A stretch of DNA of 64,000 nt from DASSUW01 sp963740605 (lineage in GTDB: Bacteria > Actinomycetota > Thermoleophilia > Solirubrobacterales > Solirubrobacteraceae): assembly GCA_963740605.1 (NCBI GenBank), contig CAVUFC010000022.1:992001-1056000 (forward strand), written 5' to 3'. Shown here piece after piece: positions 52,429 to 61,579 of this stretch. The notes under the pieces are model-generated. The model was not told the origin of the DNA, searched no databases, and was given only the letters and a program-made list of their open reading frames with translations. Positions within the stretch are counted from its first letter, which is position 1, and the number at the start of each line of letters is the position of its first letter. A program made the translations under genes and the position numbers.

Positions 52429-52444
52429 TGTGACGGGGGTCACA
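52429..52444. promoter_or_regulatory. Perfect CRP-type operator TGTGA-N6-TCACA
   Basis: The 16 bp TGTGACGGGGGTCACA match the CRP/GlxR site exactly and lie 137 bp before the first gene of the exopolysaccharide operon. It is the second perfect copy in this window (the first is at 3387-3402) and suggests cyclic-nucleotide control of polysaccharide synthesis. Confidence 0.65.
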
Positions 52445-52580
52445 CGAGCGAATCCTTCACCAAATCGGGTGTTGAACTTTGGAGCCTTCGGGCACTGACT
52501 GAACTCCCGGCGCCGCTCTCCTTTCCGCGCCGGGACCGCAGGACCAGTTCTGAAAACCGACCCAGACCAGGGAGGTCTGA
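52445..52580 (+). other. Structured 5' leader of the polysaccharide operon
   Basis: This untranslated stretch contains nested inverted repeats. An inner stem pairs TCCCGGCGC (52505-52513) with GCGCCGGGA (52527-52535) around a 13-nt loop, and an outer stem pairs GAACT (52501-52505) with AGTTC (52546-52550). The AT content is higher than in the flanking genes. I do not recognise a known riboswitch class. GGGAGG, 6 bp before the GTG start, is the ribosome site. Leader RNA, attenuator or promoter DNA are all possible. Confidence 0.4.
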
Positions 52581-53312
52581 GTGCGTCTCGACATCGTGAT
52601 GCCAGCGCACAACGAAGAGGACCGGATCGATCGCACCCTGCGTGCGTATCGCGCCGCCTGCCCGGATGACGGCGTCCGCTTCCTCGTCGCGCTCGATTCG
52701 TGCACTGACCGCACGCCGGAGATCGTCAACGCCCACGAGCTCGTCGACGACCGTGTCCAGTCGTTCGACTATCCGAAGCTCGGCAAGGGCGGGGTGATCG
52801 CCGAGACGTTCTCGCGTTCCGACGCCGAGCTCGTCGCCTTCGTCGACGCCGACGGCGCCACGCCGCCGCGCGAGCTCTTGCGCCTCGCCGACGCCGCCCG
52901 CCACGTCGACGGCGCGATCGCCTCGCGCCGCCACCCCGCGTCGATGCTCCCCGCGCGGCGTCCGCTCACCCGCGAGATCACAAGCGCCGGCTTCGCCAGC
53001 GGCGTCCGCATGCTGATGGGCCTGCCGTACCGCGACACGCAGTGCGGCGCCAAGGTCCTGCGCCGGCACGTCGTCCGCGACGTCCTCCCCCGGCTCGCCT
53101 CGCGCGACCTGCTGTTCGACGTCGACCTGCTCGCCGCCGCCCGCGACGGCGGCTGGCGCGTGGTCGAGGTCCCGACGGTGTGGATCGACCAGGAGGGCTC
53201 GCGCGTGAACACCGTCGCCGACTCGCGCCGGATGGGCGCGTCGCTCCTGCGCCTGTGGCTGCGCCGCCGGATGCGCCGCTCGCACGGAAGGAGGCCGCAT
53301 GTCAGCGCCTGA
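52581..53312 (+). CDS. GT2 glycosyltransferase, dolichyl-phosphate-glucosyltransferase-like
   Basis: The 243-residue protein is a GT-A fold enzyme with DIVMPAHNEEDRIDRTLRAY at the N-terminus, the metal motif DADGA and the acceptor region PYRDTQCGAKVLRR, as in enzymes that load a sugar on a polyprenyl phosphate. No transmembrane helices. It is the first gene of the exopolysaccharide operon, with GTG start and ribosome site GGGAGG. It could supply the lipid-linked sugar used by the GT39-type domain encoded downstream. Confidence 0.88.
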   Translation: MRLDIVMPAHNEEDRIDRTLRAYRAACPDDGVRFLVALDSCTDRTPEIVNAHELVDDRVQSFDYPKLGKGGVIAETFSRSDAELVAFVDADGATPPRELLRLADAARHVDGAIASRRHPASMLPARRPLTREITSAGFASGVRMLMGLPYRDTQCGAKVLRRHVVRDVLPRLASRDLLFDVDLLAAARDGGWRVVEVPTVWIDQEGSRVNTVADSRRMGASLLRLWLRRRMRRSHGRRPHVSA

Positions 53313-54447
53313 CGTCGCCCTCATCAGCCCGTTCCCGGCGCTGGGCGAGCGCCACGGCGGCTGGACGGGCGTCGCCTCCTACAGCGCGAACCTCGCGGCC
53401 GCGCTCGACGACGCGGGCGCGCGCGTGACCGTGCTCTCCTCGCGGGAGGACGGCCTGCCCGACGTCGCCCGCTCGGGTGGCCTCGAGGTCCGTCGCGTGT
53501 GGAATCGCGGCGCCGCGGCGCTGCCCAGCGCGGCCGCCGCCGCGCTCGCCACCGGCGCCCCGACCGTGCATCTGCAGCACGAGCTGTTCATGTACGGCGG
53601 GCCGGCCGCGGTGCCGGGTGTGCTCCCCGCGCTCGCCGCGCTCCGCCGTCGCAACGCCGTGGTGACCATGCACCACGTCGTCGACCCGCGCGCGATCGAC
53701 GCGTCGTTCACCGCCACGCACCACGTCCGCGCGCCGGCGCCGCTCGCGCGCGCCGGGGTCGCGGCCGTGCAACGCACGATCGCCGCACTGGCCGACACCG
53801 TCGTCGTGCACGAGCCTTCGTTCACGTCGGTCGTCCGCGGCGCCGAGGTGGTGCCGCACGGGATCGAGACGCCCGGCCCGACCGACGACCGCGCCGCCGC
53901 GCGTGCCGCGCTCGGCGTTGCGCCCGACCGCCTGTGCGTGCTGTGCTTCGGCTTCCTCGCCCCGTACAAGGGGCTCGAGGCCGCGCTCGGCGCCGCTCGC
54001 CTCGCCGGTGACGGCATCGAGCTCGTGATCGCGGGCGGCGCGCACCCGCGGATGGCCGAGTACGGCCACGCGCTGCGCGCCTGGGCCCCGGAGAACGCGC
54101 GCTTCACCGGCTACGTGGCCGACGCGGACGTCGCCCGCTGGTTCGCCGCCGCCGATGTGGCGCTGCTGCCGTACCCGCAGCCGTTCGCGTCGAGCGGCCC
54201 ACTCGCCCTCGCTCTCGCTCACGGCACCCCGGTGCTGCTGTCGGAGGCGCTCGCACGCACCGTCGGCGCGCCCGAGGAGCTGTCCGTGAGCACCGACCCC
54301 GCAGCGATCGCCGCGCGCCTGGATGGGCTCGCGCGCGACGCCGGCGAGCGCGGACGGCTCCACGCCGCCGCCTCGACCCTCGCGGCCGGCCGCAGCTGGC
54401 CCGAGGTCGCCCGCCTCCATCTCGACATCTACGGGAGTCCCAGATGA
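53299..54447 (+). CDS. GT4 glycosyltransferase
   Basis: The 382-residue GT-B enzyme starts VALISPFPALGERHGGWTGV and has the C-terminal Rossmann part CVLCFGFLAPYKGLEAALGA with ARFTGYVADADVARWFAAAD. The EX7E-type donor site is modified to PFASSGPLALALAHGTPVLL. It should transfer a nucleotide-activated sugar during repeat-unit assembly. It overlaps the preceding gene by 14 nt and has a strong GGAAGGAGG ribosome site. Confidence 0.88.
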   Translation: MSAPDVALISPFPALGERHGGWTGVASYSANLAAALDDAGARVTVLSSREDGLPDVARSGGLEVRRVWNRGAAALPSAAAAALATGAPTVHLQHELFMYGGPAAVPGVLPALAALRRRNAVVTMHHVVDPRAIDASFTATHHVRAPAPLARAGVAAVQRTIAALADTVVVHEPSFTSVVRGAEVVPHGIETPGPTDDRAAARAALGVAPDRLCVLCFGFLAPYKGLEAALGAARLAGDGIELVIAGGAHPRMAEYGHALRAWAPENARFTGYVADADVARWFAAADVALLPYPQPFASSGPLALALAHGTPVLLSEALARTVGAPEELSVSTDPAAIAARLDGLARDAGERGRLHAAASTLAAGRSWPEVARLHLDIYGSPR

Positions 54448-55598
54448 CCGCCGTTGCACCGCAACCGACCTTGACCCGCGCCCCATCCCGTACCGGGCGC
54501 GTCTTCCTGGCCGGCGCCTTCGGCCAGGGCAACCCCGGCGACGAGGCGCTGCTCGCCGCGTTCGCGCGCGGGATCGGCACCCATGACGCCGTCGCCGCGT
54601 CCGCCGATGCGGCGGCCACCGCCGCCGAGCACGGGATCGCCGCCATCGGCCGTGACGACATGAGCGCCGTCGCACGCGAGATCCGCCGCGCCGACGCCGT
54701 CGTCATCGCCGGTGGCACGATCTTCAAGGCGCTGCACCCCGCGGCCGCGCGGCCGCCGCTCTCGCTGCTGCGCCGGACGGCCGCGCTCGCCGCGGTGACG
54801 CGCGCGCTGCGCAAGCCCCTCGCGCTCGTCGGCGTCGGCGCCGCGCCGATCCACGGCGCCGGCGCCCGCGGGCTCGTGCGCGCGATCGTGCGCGCCGCCG
54901 ACCTGCTGATCCTGCGCGACGACGAGTCGGCCGGCCACCTGGCCGACATCGGCGCCCCGACGCCGTTCCGCGTCGGCGCCGACCCCGCCTGGACCCTGCT
55001 GCCCGATCCCGAGCCGCAGCACGCGGAGAACGGCCCGGTCGTGGTGGCGTTGAGCCACCTCGCCGGCGACCGCTACCTCGCCGAACACCTCGCCGACGGC
55101 CTCGAGCCGATCGCCGACGCCGGCATCCCGCTGCGGCTCGATCCGTGGCAGCCCGACGGCGACACCGAGCTCGCGACCGAGGTGGCCGCGCGGCTCGGCG
55201 GGCGCGCCGAGATCGCGACGGCCCCGGCCGATCTGGCCGGCGCGCGGGACGACATGACCGCCGCGCGGCTCGTGATCGCCCAGCGCTTCCACGCGCTGGT
55301 GGCGGCCGCGTCCGCAGGCACCCCGGTGCTGGCGGTCGCGCACGAGCCGAAGCTGAGCGGCCTCGCCGGCCGCCTCGACCTGCCGGTCGTCGCGCCCGAC
55401 GCGCCGCCGCACTCGTTCGCCGATTCCGTGCTGAGCGCGCTCGCCGCGCGGCCCGCCGACGCCGAGCTGGTGCGCCTCGAGCGCAGCGCCGCCGACGAGG
55501 GCTTCCGCCTCCTGCGCGTGCTGCTCGCACGTGGGCGCTCCGAGGAGGCAGCTGACGTCGATGGACTGCCCTTGCGACCGGAGGAGTGGCTTGGATGA
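54444..55598 (+). CDS. Polysaccharide pyruvyl transferase-family protein (CsaB-like)
   Basis: The 384-residue protein belongs to the PF04230-type family, with GAFGQGNPGDEALLAAFARG at the N-terminus, ADAVVIAGGTIFKALHP, and the late motif VIAQRFHALVAAASAGTPVL. Members add ketal-linked pyruvate from PEP to sugars, which can make wall polymers anionic or binding sites for SLH domains. ATGA overlap with the GT4 gene. Confidence 0.85.
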   Translation: MTAVAPQPTLTRAPSRTGRVFLAGAFGQGNPGDEALLAAFARGIGTHDAVAASADAAATAAEHGIAAIGRDDMSAVAREIRRADAVVIAGGTIFKALHPAAARPPLSLLRRTAALAAVTRALRKPLALVGVGAAPIHGAGARGLVRAIVRAADLLILRDDESAGHLADIGAPTPFRVGADPAWTLLPDPEPQHAENGPVVVALSHLAGDRYLAEHLADGLEPIADAGIPLRLDPWQPDGDTELATEVAARLGGRAEIATAPADLAGARDDMTAARLVIAQRFHALVAAASAGTPVLAVAHEPKLSGLAGRLDLPVVAPDAPPHSFADSVLSALAARPADAELVRLERSAADEGFRLLRVLLARGRSEEAADVDGLPLRPEEWLG

Positions 55599-58261
55599 GC
55601 ACGACGACGACCACCCGCCGGCCGCTGCGCCGCGCGCTGCCGCCACGCCGACCCTCACACCCCGCACGCACCCGTCGTGAGTCCGCCGTCCAGGTCGGCC
55701 GCCTCGCCGGTGAGCAGCTCGCCGTCGCCAGCGGTCAGCTCGGGGCCGGCGTCGGGAACCTCGTGTTCTCGCTCGTCGCGGCGCGGCTGCTCGCGCCCGG
55801 CGCGTTCGCCGAACTGACGGCGTTCCTGGCGCTGTACCTGCTGATCCACGTTCCGGCCGGCAGCCTCAGCGCCGGCAGCGCGCTGGCGCCCGAGCTCGCC
55901 GCCCGGGCGCGCCGGCGTGCGCTCATCGCCGGCGCGAGCGTCGGCGGCGTGCTCGCCGTGCTGTCGATCCCGCTCGCGAGCGTGCTCGACCTCTCACCCG
56001 TGCTGCTGCTGGCCGCCGCCGCGGCGGCGCCTACCGCCGGGCTGCTCGCGCTCGATCGCGGGCGCCTGTACGCCCTCGGGCGGCGCACGCGCGTCGTCGG
56101 GAGCCTGCTCGCCGAGCCGGCCGTGCGGCTCACGCTCGGGATCGCGCTGGCCGCGGCCGTCGGGGCGGTCGGCGGCGCGATCGCCGTCGTCGTCGCCGGC
56201 TGGGCGGCGCTCGCCGTCGCGCACCTCCCAGGCCGTGCGACGTCCGATCCCGTAAGCGATGACGGCGCCAAGAAGGCACGGCCCGGCCTCGCGGTGGCGG
56301 CGTTCCTGCTGCTCGCGGTGATCCAGAACCAGGACGTGCTGTTCGCCAACGCGCTGCTCGACGCCGGCGAGGCGGGCCGCTTCGCCGTGCTGTCGACGCT
56401 CGGAGGCGTCGCCGCGTTCGCGACCACGACCGTGCCGCTGATGCTGCTCCCGCGCGCCGGGCGCGACGCGCTGCGTGCGGCGCTGATCGTCGCGGCCGCA
56501 CTCGGCCTCGGCGCCGTCGCGGTCGTCGCGATCTCGCCCGGCGCGCTCGTCGGCACCATCTTCGGCGGCCGGTACGCGCCGATCGGGTCGCTGGCCGTGC
56601 CGTACGTGCTCGCGATGGCGCTGCTCGGTGTCGCGCGCGTGCTCGTGGCGCATGCCTGCGCAGGGAGCCGCGCTCGCTATGCCGTGGCCGTGCTCGCGCC
56701 CGTCGCGGTGCTGCACGCGGGCCTGTTGCTCACCATCGGCGACGACGCCGCCGGTGTCGCGACCGCCACGCTCGTCTCCACCGCCACGCTCACGGCGGGC
56801 GCCGCCGCACTGAGCATTCCGCGCGTCACCGTCAGCCGCGAACTGGTCGCCGTCGCCGCGATCGCGCTCGGCGGGCTCGCGCTGCGCCTGATCGCCACGC
56901 GCGGCATCTGGCTCGACGAGGCGATCTCGATCCACCAGGCGCAGATGCCGCTCGGCGACATGCTCACCAACCTGCGCACGACGGACGTGCACCCGCCGCT
57001 CCACCACATCCTGTTGTGGGGCACCGTCCGCGTGCTCGGCGACGGCGAGCTCGCCGTCCGCATCCCGTCACTGATCGCCGCCACCGCGATGATCCCGGTG
57101 CTGTACTCCGCCGCGCGCGACATCTACGACAAGCGCGCAGGCTTCGCGGCCGCGACGCTCGCCGCGGTCGCCCCGTTCGCCGTCTGGTACGCGGACGAGG
57201 CGCGCATGTACGCGCTGTTCATGCTGTTCGCGCTGCTGTCGCTGTGGATGCAGATCCGCGTGATCCGCGGTGCCGGCACCGCGTCGTGGCTCGGGTTCGT
57301 GGCGTCCGCTGCGGCCCTCGTCTACACGCAGTACTTCGGGCTCCTGTTCGTGGCGACGCAGATGCTGGGGTTCGCTGTCGCGGTCGCCCGCGGCGTGCTG
57401 CCGCTGCGCCGCGTGCTCGCCTGGACCGCGCTGCTCGCGCTGGTGCTGGCGCCGCTCGCCCCGTTCGCGCACGACCAGTTCGCCGCCAACGAGGCGTCCG
57501 GCAAGGGCTTCCAGCAGCCGACGCAGACCGGCGGCGGGACGATCGACCCGCAGGCCCGGCCCGGCGCCTACGCCGCCCTGACGAACTTCGCCTGGGCAGT
57601 GCTCGGCTACCACTCGGACGGCACGATGACCGCGCTGGCCGCGCTGTGGCCGCTCGGCGTGCTGCTCGCGCTGGCGCTGCTCGGCCGTGGCCGTTCGTGG
57701 ACGACGCTGCTCGTGGTGGCCTGCGGCCTGCTGCCGGCCATCGGGCTTTTCGTGCTCGGGCAGTTCAAGCCGTTCGTGTTCGAGGTGCGCTACTTCATCG
57801 GCGTCGTCCCGCTGGCGCTGCTGCTGATCGCCCGCGCGCTGACGAGCTGGCCGCGCCGGCCGGTCGTGATCGGCCTGGCGACCGCGGTCGCGGCGGTCGC
57901 GCTCGGGCTCGGCCTCGCCGACCAGCAGCTCAATGGCTCCAACCCGCGCGTGTACGACTTCAAGACGGCCGTGCACGACATCGAGGCACGGGCCAAGCCG
58001 GGTGACGTGATCGTGTTCACGCCGTCCTATCTCGACCACGTGGTCGGCTACTACGAGCACGAGGGCCTGAAGCTGAAGCCGATGGGCCAGGACCTGCCCG
58101 AGCCGCGCCGCGGCCACAAGGTCTTCGTCCTCGCCAGCTTCCAGGACAAGCCGCAGTTCCGCGCGGCGGCCAACGATGCCGTCAAGCGCCTCTCGCGCCG
58201 GCACCACCTGGTGCACCGCGAGTCGGTCCCGCAGATCAAGACCTGGGAGTTCAGCCGATGA
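55595..58261 (+). CDS. Flippase-glycosyltransferase (GT39-like) fusion membrane protein
   Basis: The 888-residue protein joins two membrane modules. Residues about 40-420 resemble Wzx/MVF polysaccharide flippases (LAVASGQLGAGVGNLVFSLV; NQDVLFANALLDAGEAGRFA). Residues about 425-885 resemble lipid-sugar-dependent GT39/ArnT-type transferases: GIWLDEAIS with the Asp-Glu pair at 441-442 in the first loop, TTDVHPPLHHILLW, and YADEARMYAL. Fusion would couple export of a lipid-linked sugar to its transfer outside. Start ATG at 55595 overlaps the previous stop, with GGAGGAG upstream. Confidence 0.85.
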   Translation: MSTTTTTRRPLRRALPPRRPSHPARTRRESAVQVGRLAGEQLAVASGQLGAGVGNLVFSLVAARLLAPGAFAELTAFLALYLLIHVPAGSLSAGSALAPELAARARRRALIAGASVGGVLAVLSIPLASVLDLSPVLLLAAAAAAPTAGLLALDRGRLYALGRRTRVVGSLLAEPAVRLTLGIALAAAVGAVGGAIAVVVAGWAALAVAHLPGRATSDPVSDDGAKKARPGLAVAAFLLLAVIQNQDVLFANALLDAGEAGRFAVLSTLGGVAAFATTTVPLMLLPRAGRDALRAALIVAAALGLGAVAVVAISPGALVGTIFGGRYAPIGSLAVPYVLAMALLGVARVLVAHACAGSRARYAVAVLAPVAVLHAGLLLTIGDDAAGVATATLVSTATLTAGAAALSIPRVTVSRELVAVAAIALGGLALRLIATRGIWLDEAISIHQAQMPLGDMLTNLRTTDVHPPLHHILLWGTVRVLGDGELAVRIPSLIAATAMIPVLYSAARDIYDKRAGFAAATLAAVAPFAVWYADEARMYALFMLFALLSLWMQIRVIRGAGTASWLGFVASAAALVYTQYFGLLFVATQMLGFAVAVARGVLPLRRVLAWTALLALVLAPLAPFAHDQFAANEASGKGFQQPTQTGGGTIDPQARPGAYAALTNFAWAVLGYHSDGTMTALAALWPLGVLLALALLGRGRSWTTLLVVACGLLPAIGLFVLGQFKPFVFEVRYFIGVVPLALLLIARALTSWPRRPVVIGLATAVAAVALGLGLADQQLNGSNPRVYDFKTAVHDIEARAKPGDVIVFTPSYLDHVVGYYEHEGLKLKPMGQDLPEPRRGHKVFVLASFQDKPQFRAAANDAVKRLSRRHHLVHRESVPQIKTWEFSR

Positions 58262-59787
58262 CGACGATCACCGACACCCGCATGCGGCGGCCGGACTGGT
58301 CCGCCGCCGGCCCCGCCGGCGCCCGCCGCCGCTGGATCCGCTTCCTGCTGGTCGCGACGGTGCCGCTGGCGCTGTTCTACTTCGCGTGGCTGCTGCAGCC
58401 GCAGCGCATCGGTCAGCCGGTGCTGTACGGGCTGCTGCTCGCCGCCGAGGTGTTCAACGCCGCGCAGGCACTCGGCTTCTGGTGGACGTGCGCGCGTGAG
58501 CGCCCGTGGCGCCGCACCCTGTGGGACGCGCCGCCGCCGGCGGTCGACGTCTTCGTGCCGGTCTACGACGAGCCGGTGTCCGTGGTCGAGCCGACCGTGC
58601 GCGCCGCCGCGCGGATGAGCGGCGCGGACGTGCGCGTGCACGTGCTCGACGACGGCGACAGCGACGAGATGGCCGCGATGGCCGCTCACCTGGATGCCGG
58701 CTACCTGCGCCGCGACGATCACCACGGCGCCAAGGCCGGGAACATCAACCACGCGCTCGCGCACACCGACGCGCCGTTCGTGGTCGTGCTCGACTGCGAT
58801 CACGTCCCGGAGCGCGCGTTCCTCGAGGCGACGCTCGGCTGCTTCACCGACCGGCGTGTCGCGTTCGCGCAGGCGCCGCAGTACTACGCGAACTGGGATC
58901 GCGGTGAGATCCCGGCCGCGGCGTGGGGCCAGCAGGCACTGTTCTTCGGCCCGATCGCGCGCGGCAAGGACGGTCACGACGCGATGTTCTGCTGCGGCAC
59001 CAACGTCGTGTTCCGGCGGCGGGCTCTGGAGGACGTCGGCGGCTTCCCGACCGACTCGGTGACCGAGGACTTCGAGCTCTCGATCCATCTGCACGAGCGC
59101 GGCTGGAAGTCGCGCTACGTGCCGGAGGTGCTCGCGCACGGGCTCGGGCCCGAGGACATGGCGTCCTACGTCTCCCAGCAGCAGCGCTGGTCGCGCGGCT
59201 GCCTCGCGGCGATCCCGGCCGTGCTGCGCTCGACGCTCCCGCTGCGCCAGAAGGTGCAGTACCTGCTGTCGGCGTCGTTCTTCCTGTCCGGCTGGACCGT
59301 GCTCGTCTATATGAGCTTCCCGGTCGTGCGGTTGCTGACCGGCACCCAGCCGCTGGCGGCGACGTCAGCCGACCAGTTCCTCGGCCACTTCGCGCCCTAC
59401 TTCGGGCTGTCGCTGCTCGCGGTCACCGTGCTGGGCGGCGGCGCGTATACGTTCAAGGCGTTCGCGCTGCAGGCGGCGAGCTTCTGGATCCACGTGCAGT
59501 CGACCGTGTTCACGCTGCTGGGCCGGCGCGGCGGCTTCGTGGTGACGCCGAAGGAGGGCGCGGTGGGGCGGCAGCCGCGCGCGGTCGCCCCCGCGCTCGT
59601 CGCCGTCGCCGTGCTGGGCGCGGTCGCCGCGTACGGACTGCTGCGCGATCGCGATCCCGCGACGCTCAACAACGTCGCGTTCGCCGGTCTGCACATCGTC
59701 GTCCTGCTCGCGGGCGTCATGCCCGCGCTGCGGCGGCGACCGCTGCCGGTGCTCGCGGCGCCACGCGCGATCCCCGCACCGACGTGA
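58258..59787 (+). CDS. BcsA-like processive GT2 polysaccharide synthase
   Basis: The 509-residue membrane glycosyltransferase has two N-terminal helices, a cytosolic GT domain with VHVLDDGDSDEM, VVLDCDHVPERA, SVTEDFELSIHLHERG and QQQRWSRG (the D, DxD, TED and QxxRW motifs of cellulose and hyaluronan synthases), then about six C-terminal helices. It lacks a PilZ domain, so c-di-GMP control is not evident. With the GH8 protein downstream it looks like the polymerising core of the operon. ATGA overlap upstream, GTGA overlap downstream. Confidence 0.9.
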   Translation: MTTITDTRMRRPDWSAAGPAGARRRWIRFLLVATVPLALFYFAWLLQPQRIGQPVLYGLLLAAEVFNAAQALGFWWTCARERPWRRTLWDAPPPAVDVFVPVYDEPVSVVEPTVRAAARMSGADVRVHVLDDGDSDEMAAMAAHLDAGYLRRDDHHGAKAGNINHALAHTDAPFVVVLDCDHVPERAFLEATLGCFTDRRVAFAQAPQYYANWDRGEIPAAAWGQQALFFGPIARGKDGHDAMFCCGTNVVFRRRALEDVGGFPTDSVTEDFELSIHLHERGWKSRYVPEVLAHGLGPEDMASYVSQQQRWSRGCLAAIPAVLRSTLPLRQKVQYLLSASFFLSGWTVLVYMSFPVVRLLTGTQPLAATSADQFLGHFAPYFGLSLLAVTVLGGGAYTFKAFALQAASFWIHVQSTVFTLLGRRGGFVVTPKEGAVGRQPRAVAPALVAVAVLGAVAAYGLLRDRDPATLNNVAFAGLHIVVLLAGVMPALRRRPLPVLAAPRAIPAPT

Positions 59788-60770
59788 AGCGGCTCGCGCT
59801 CATCCTGATCGCGCTCGCCCTCCTTTCCGGGTGTGGCGAGCAGACGTCCTCGCGTGGCTTTCTCGACCGCTACGTCGACGGTGACGGGCGCGTCGTGCGA
59901 CACGACCAGGGCGGTGACACGGTCTCCGAGGGCCAGGCGTACGCGATGCTGCTGTCCGTCGCCGCCGACGACCGCTCGCGGTTCGACCGCGTGTGGGGCT
60001 GGACGCGCGCGCACCTGCAGCGTTCGGACCGCCTGTTGGCGTGGCGGTGGGCCGATGGTCACGTCGTGCAGGATGAGCCGGCGGCCGACGCCGACCTCGA
60101 CGCGGCGCGCGCATTGGCGCTCGCCGCCGATCGCTTCGGCGATCCTGCCTACCGCCACGCGAGCCGCTCGCTGACCCGTGCGATCGTGCGCGACGAGACG
60201 ACGTTCGCGGCCGACCGGCCCGTGTTGGTGGCGGGGCGCTGGGCGCGCAGCGGGGCGGTCGTGAATCCGTCGTACTGGTCGCCGCGCGCGTACCAGGAAC
60301 TCGGGTTCCCCAAGGTGGCCGAGTCGTCGCGCGCGCTCACCGACCGGCTGACGTCGTCGGGCCTCCCGCCCGACTGGGCGCGCGTGCAGCCGTACGGCGT
60401 CGTGCCGTCGGGGCCGCCGTCCGGCGGTGACGCCGCCTACTCGTACGACGCGGTGCGCCTGCCGATCCGGCTCGCCGAGTCCTGCGACCCGACCGACCGC
60501 GAGATCGCCGCGCGCATGTGGCCGCGCCTGCAGCACGACCCGGGCGCGCCGCGGCGCGCGTTGGACGGCACGCCGTTGAGCGCGGACGAGCACCCGGCCG
60601 CGCTGGCGGGCGCCGCCGCGGCCGCCCAGGCGGCCGGCGATCACCGCAGCGCGGGCGACCTGCTCGACCGTGCCGCGAAGCTCGACGCCGCGCATCCGAG
60701 CTACTACGGCTCCGCGTGGGTCGACCTGACGCGCGCGATGCTCGTCGATCACTCGCTGGGCGCCTGTTAG
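59784..60770 (+). CDS. GH8-family (BcsZ-like) lipoprotein
   Basis: The 328-residue protein has a lipoprotein signal (LALILIALALLSGCGEQ, lipobox Cys at 17) and a GH8 (alpha/alpha)6 domain. The acid Glu lies in TVSEGQAYAMLLSVAADD and a catalytic Asp in AADADLDAARALALA; YSYDAVRLPIRLA is also typical. Such endoglucanases accompany BcsA-type synthases and trim or release beta-glucan chains outside the membrane. GTG start overlaps the synthase stop. Confidence 0.88.
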   Translation: MKRLALILIALALLSGCGEQTSSRGFLDRYVDGDGRVVRHDQGGDTVSEGQAYAMLLSVAADDRSRFDRVWGWTRAHLQRSDRLLAWRWADGHVVQDEPAADADLDAARALALAADRFGDPAYRHASRSLTRAIVRDETTFAADRPVLVAGRWARSGAVVNPSYWSPRAYQELGFPKVAESSRALTDRLTSSGLPPDWARVQPYGVVPSGPPSGGDAAYSYDAVRLPIRLAESCDPTDREIAARMWPRLQHDPGAPRRALDGTPLSADEHPAALAGAAAAAQAAGDHRSAGDLLDRAAKLDAAHPSYYGSAWVDLTRAMLVDHSLGAC

Positions 60771-61579
60771 ATCGGCGCCCGGCGTCCCAGCTGGCGGAGG
60801 CGTGCGACCGCGGTGGCGAGGACGAGCAGCGCGGCGAGCGCCAGCACCACCGCCGAGCCCCCGGCGACGATGAGGAGCGGAATGGCGCCGGCGATCGCGA
60901 TGCGCGGATCGGCGGCGAGCGTCGCGAGCGCGTAGATGACCACGAGCAGCACCACGATCGAGACGAGCGCAAGGAGCAGCGGCGACTGGTCGTACTGCGG
61001 CGGCCCGAACGTCGCGACGAGCGCCGCGGGGACCACGAGCCAGGCGAGGCGGCGTAGGTCGGGGGCGCGGCGGCGCGGCGCGGCGACGAGTACGGCGAAG
61101 CACGCGACCGAGGGGAGCGTGAAAGCGACGACGAGCGCAGCCATCCCCGGGTGATGGTCGAGCAGCAACGGGAAGCGCGCAGCCGTCCATATCAGTGCCG
61201 CGACCCCGGCGATGCGGTCGTACCCGACGAGGGCGAGCGCGAGGGCGACGCCGAGCAGGATGAGCGACGACGGCACGAGCAGCGGGTCCTCGAAGCCGCG
61301 CGCCCTCTGCGAGAGCAGCGTGCTGAGGTCGAGCGTCATCAGCCACACGGCGGCCAGGCAGACGCCATCGGCCAGGACGCGGCGGGTCCCGATCGCGGCC
61401 GTGCGCTGACCGCGCGCGTTGAATCCCGCGCGGGTGAGGGCGGCGAGCTCGCGGGCAAAGCGCGTGCGCGACCCCGCGCTCGCGTCGAGCAGCGTGGCGG
61501 TCATCTCGTGGCCGACGCGCGCGCGCACGTCCGGCGGGTGGGCGAGCAGCGCGGCGCGGGTCGCGCGCTCGCGGCTCAT
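60767..61579 (-). CDS. Membrane protein paired with PadR regulator
   Basis: The 270-residue protein has a charged N-terminal segment (about 1-65, LLAHPPDVRARVGHEMTATL) and about seven transmembrane helices. The layout recalls proteins with an N-terminal permease-prefix-like region that sit next to PadR regulators in actinobacteria. Its ATG overlaps the padR stop (ATGA). It converges with the GH8 gene, stops overlapping by 4 nt. Transport or envelope-related roles are possible; nothing specific is visible. Confidence 0.8.
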   Translation of the reverse strand: MSRERATRAALLAHPPDVRARVGHEMTATLLDASAGSRTRFARELAALTRAGFNARGQRTAAIGTRRVLADGVCLAAVWLMTLDLSTLLSQRARGFEDPLLVPSSLILLGVALALALVGYDRIAGVAALIWTAARFPLLLDHHPGMAALVVAFTLPSVACFAVLVAAPRRRAPDLRRLAWLVVPAALVATFGPPQYDQSPLLLALVSIVVLLVVIYALATLAADPRIAIAGAIPLLIVAGGSAVVLALAALLVLATAVARLRQLGRRAPI

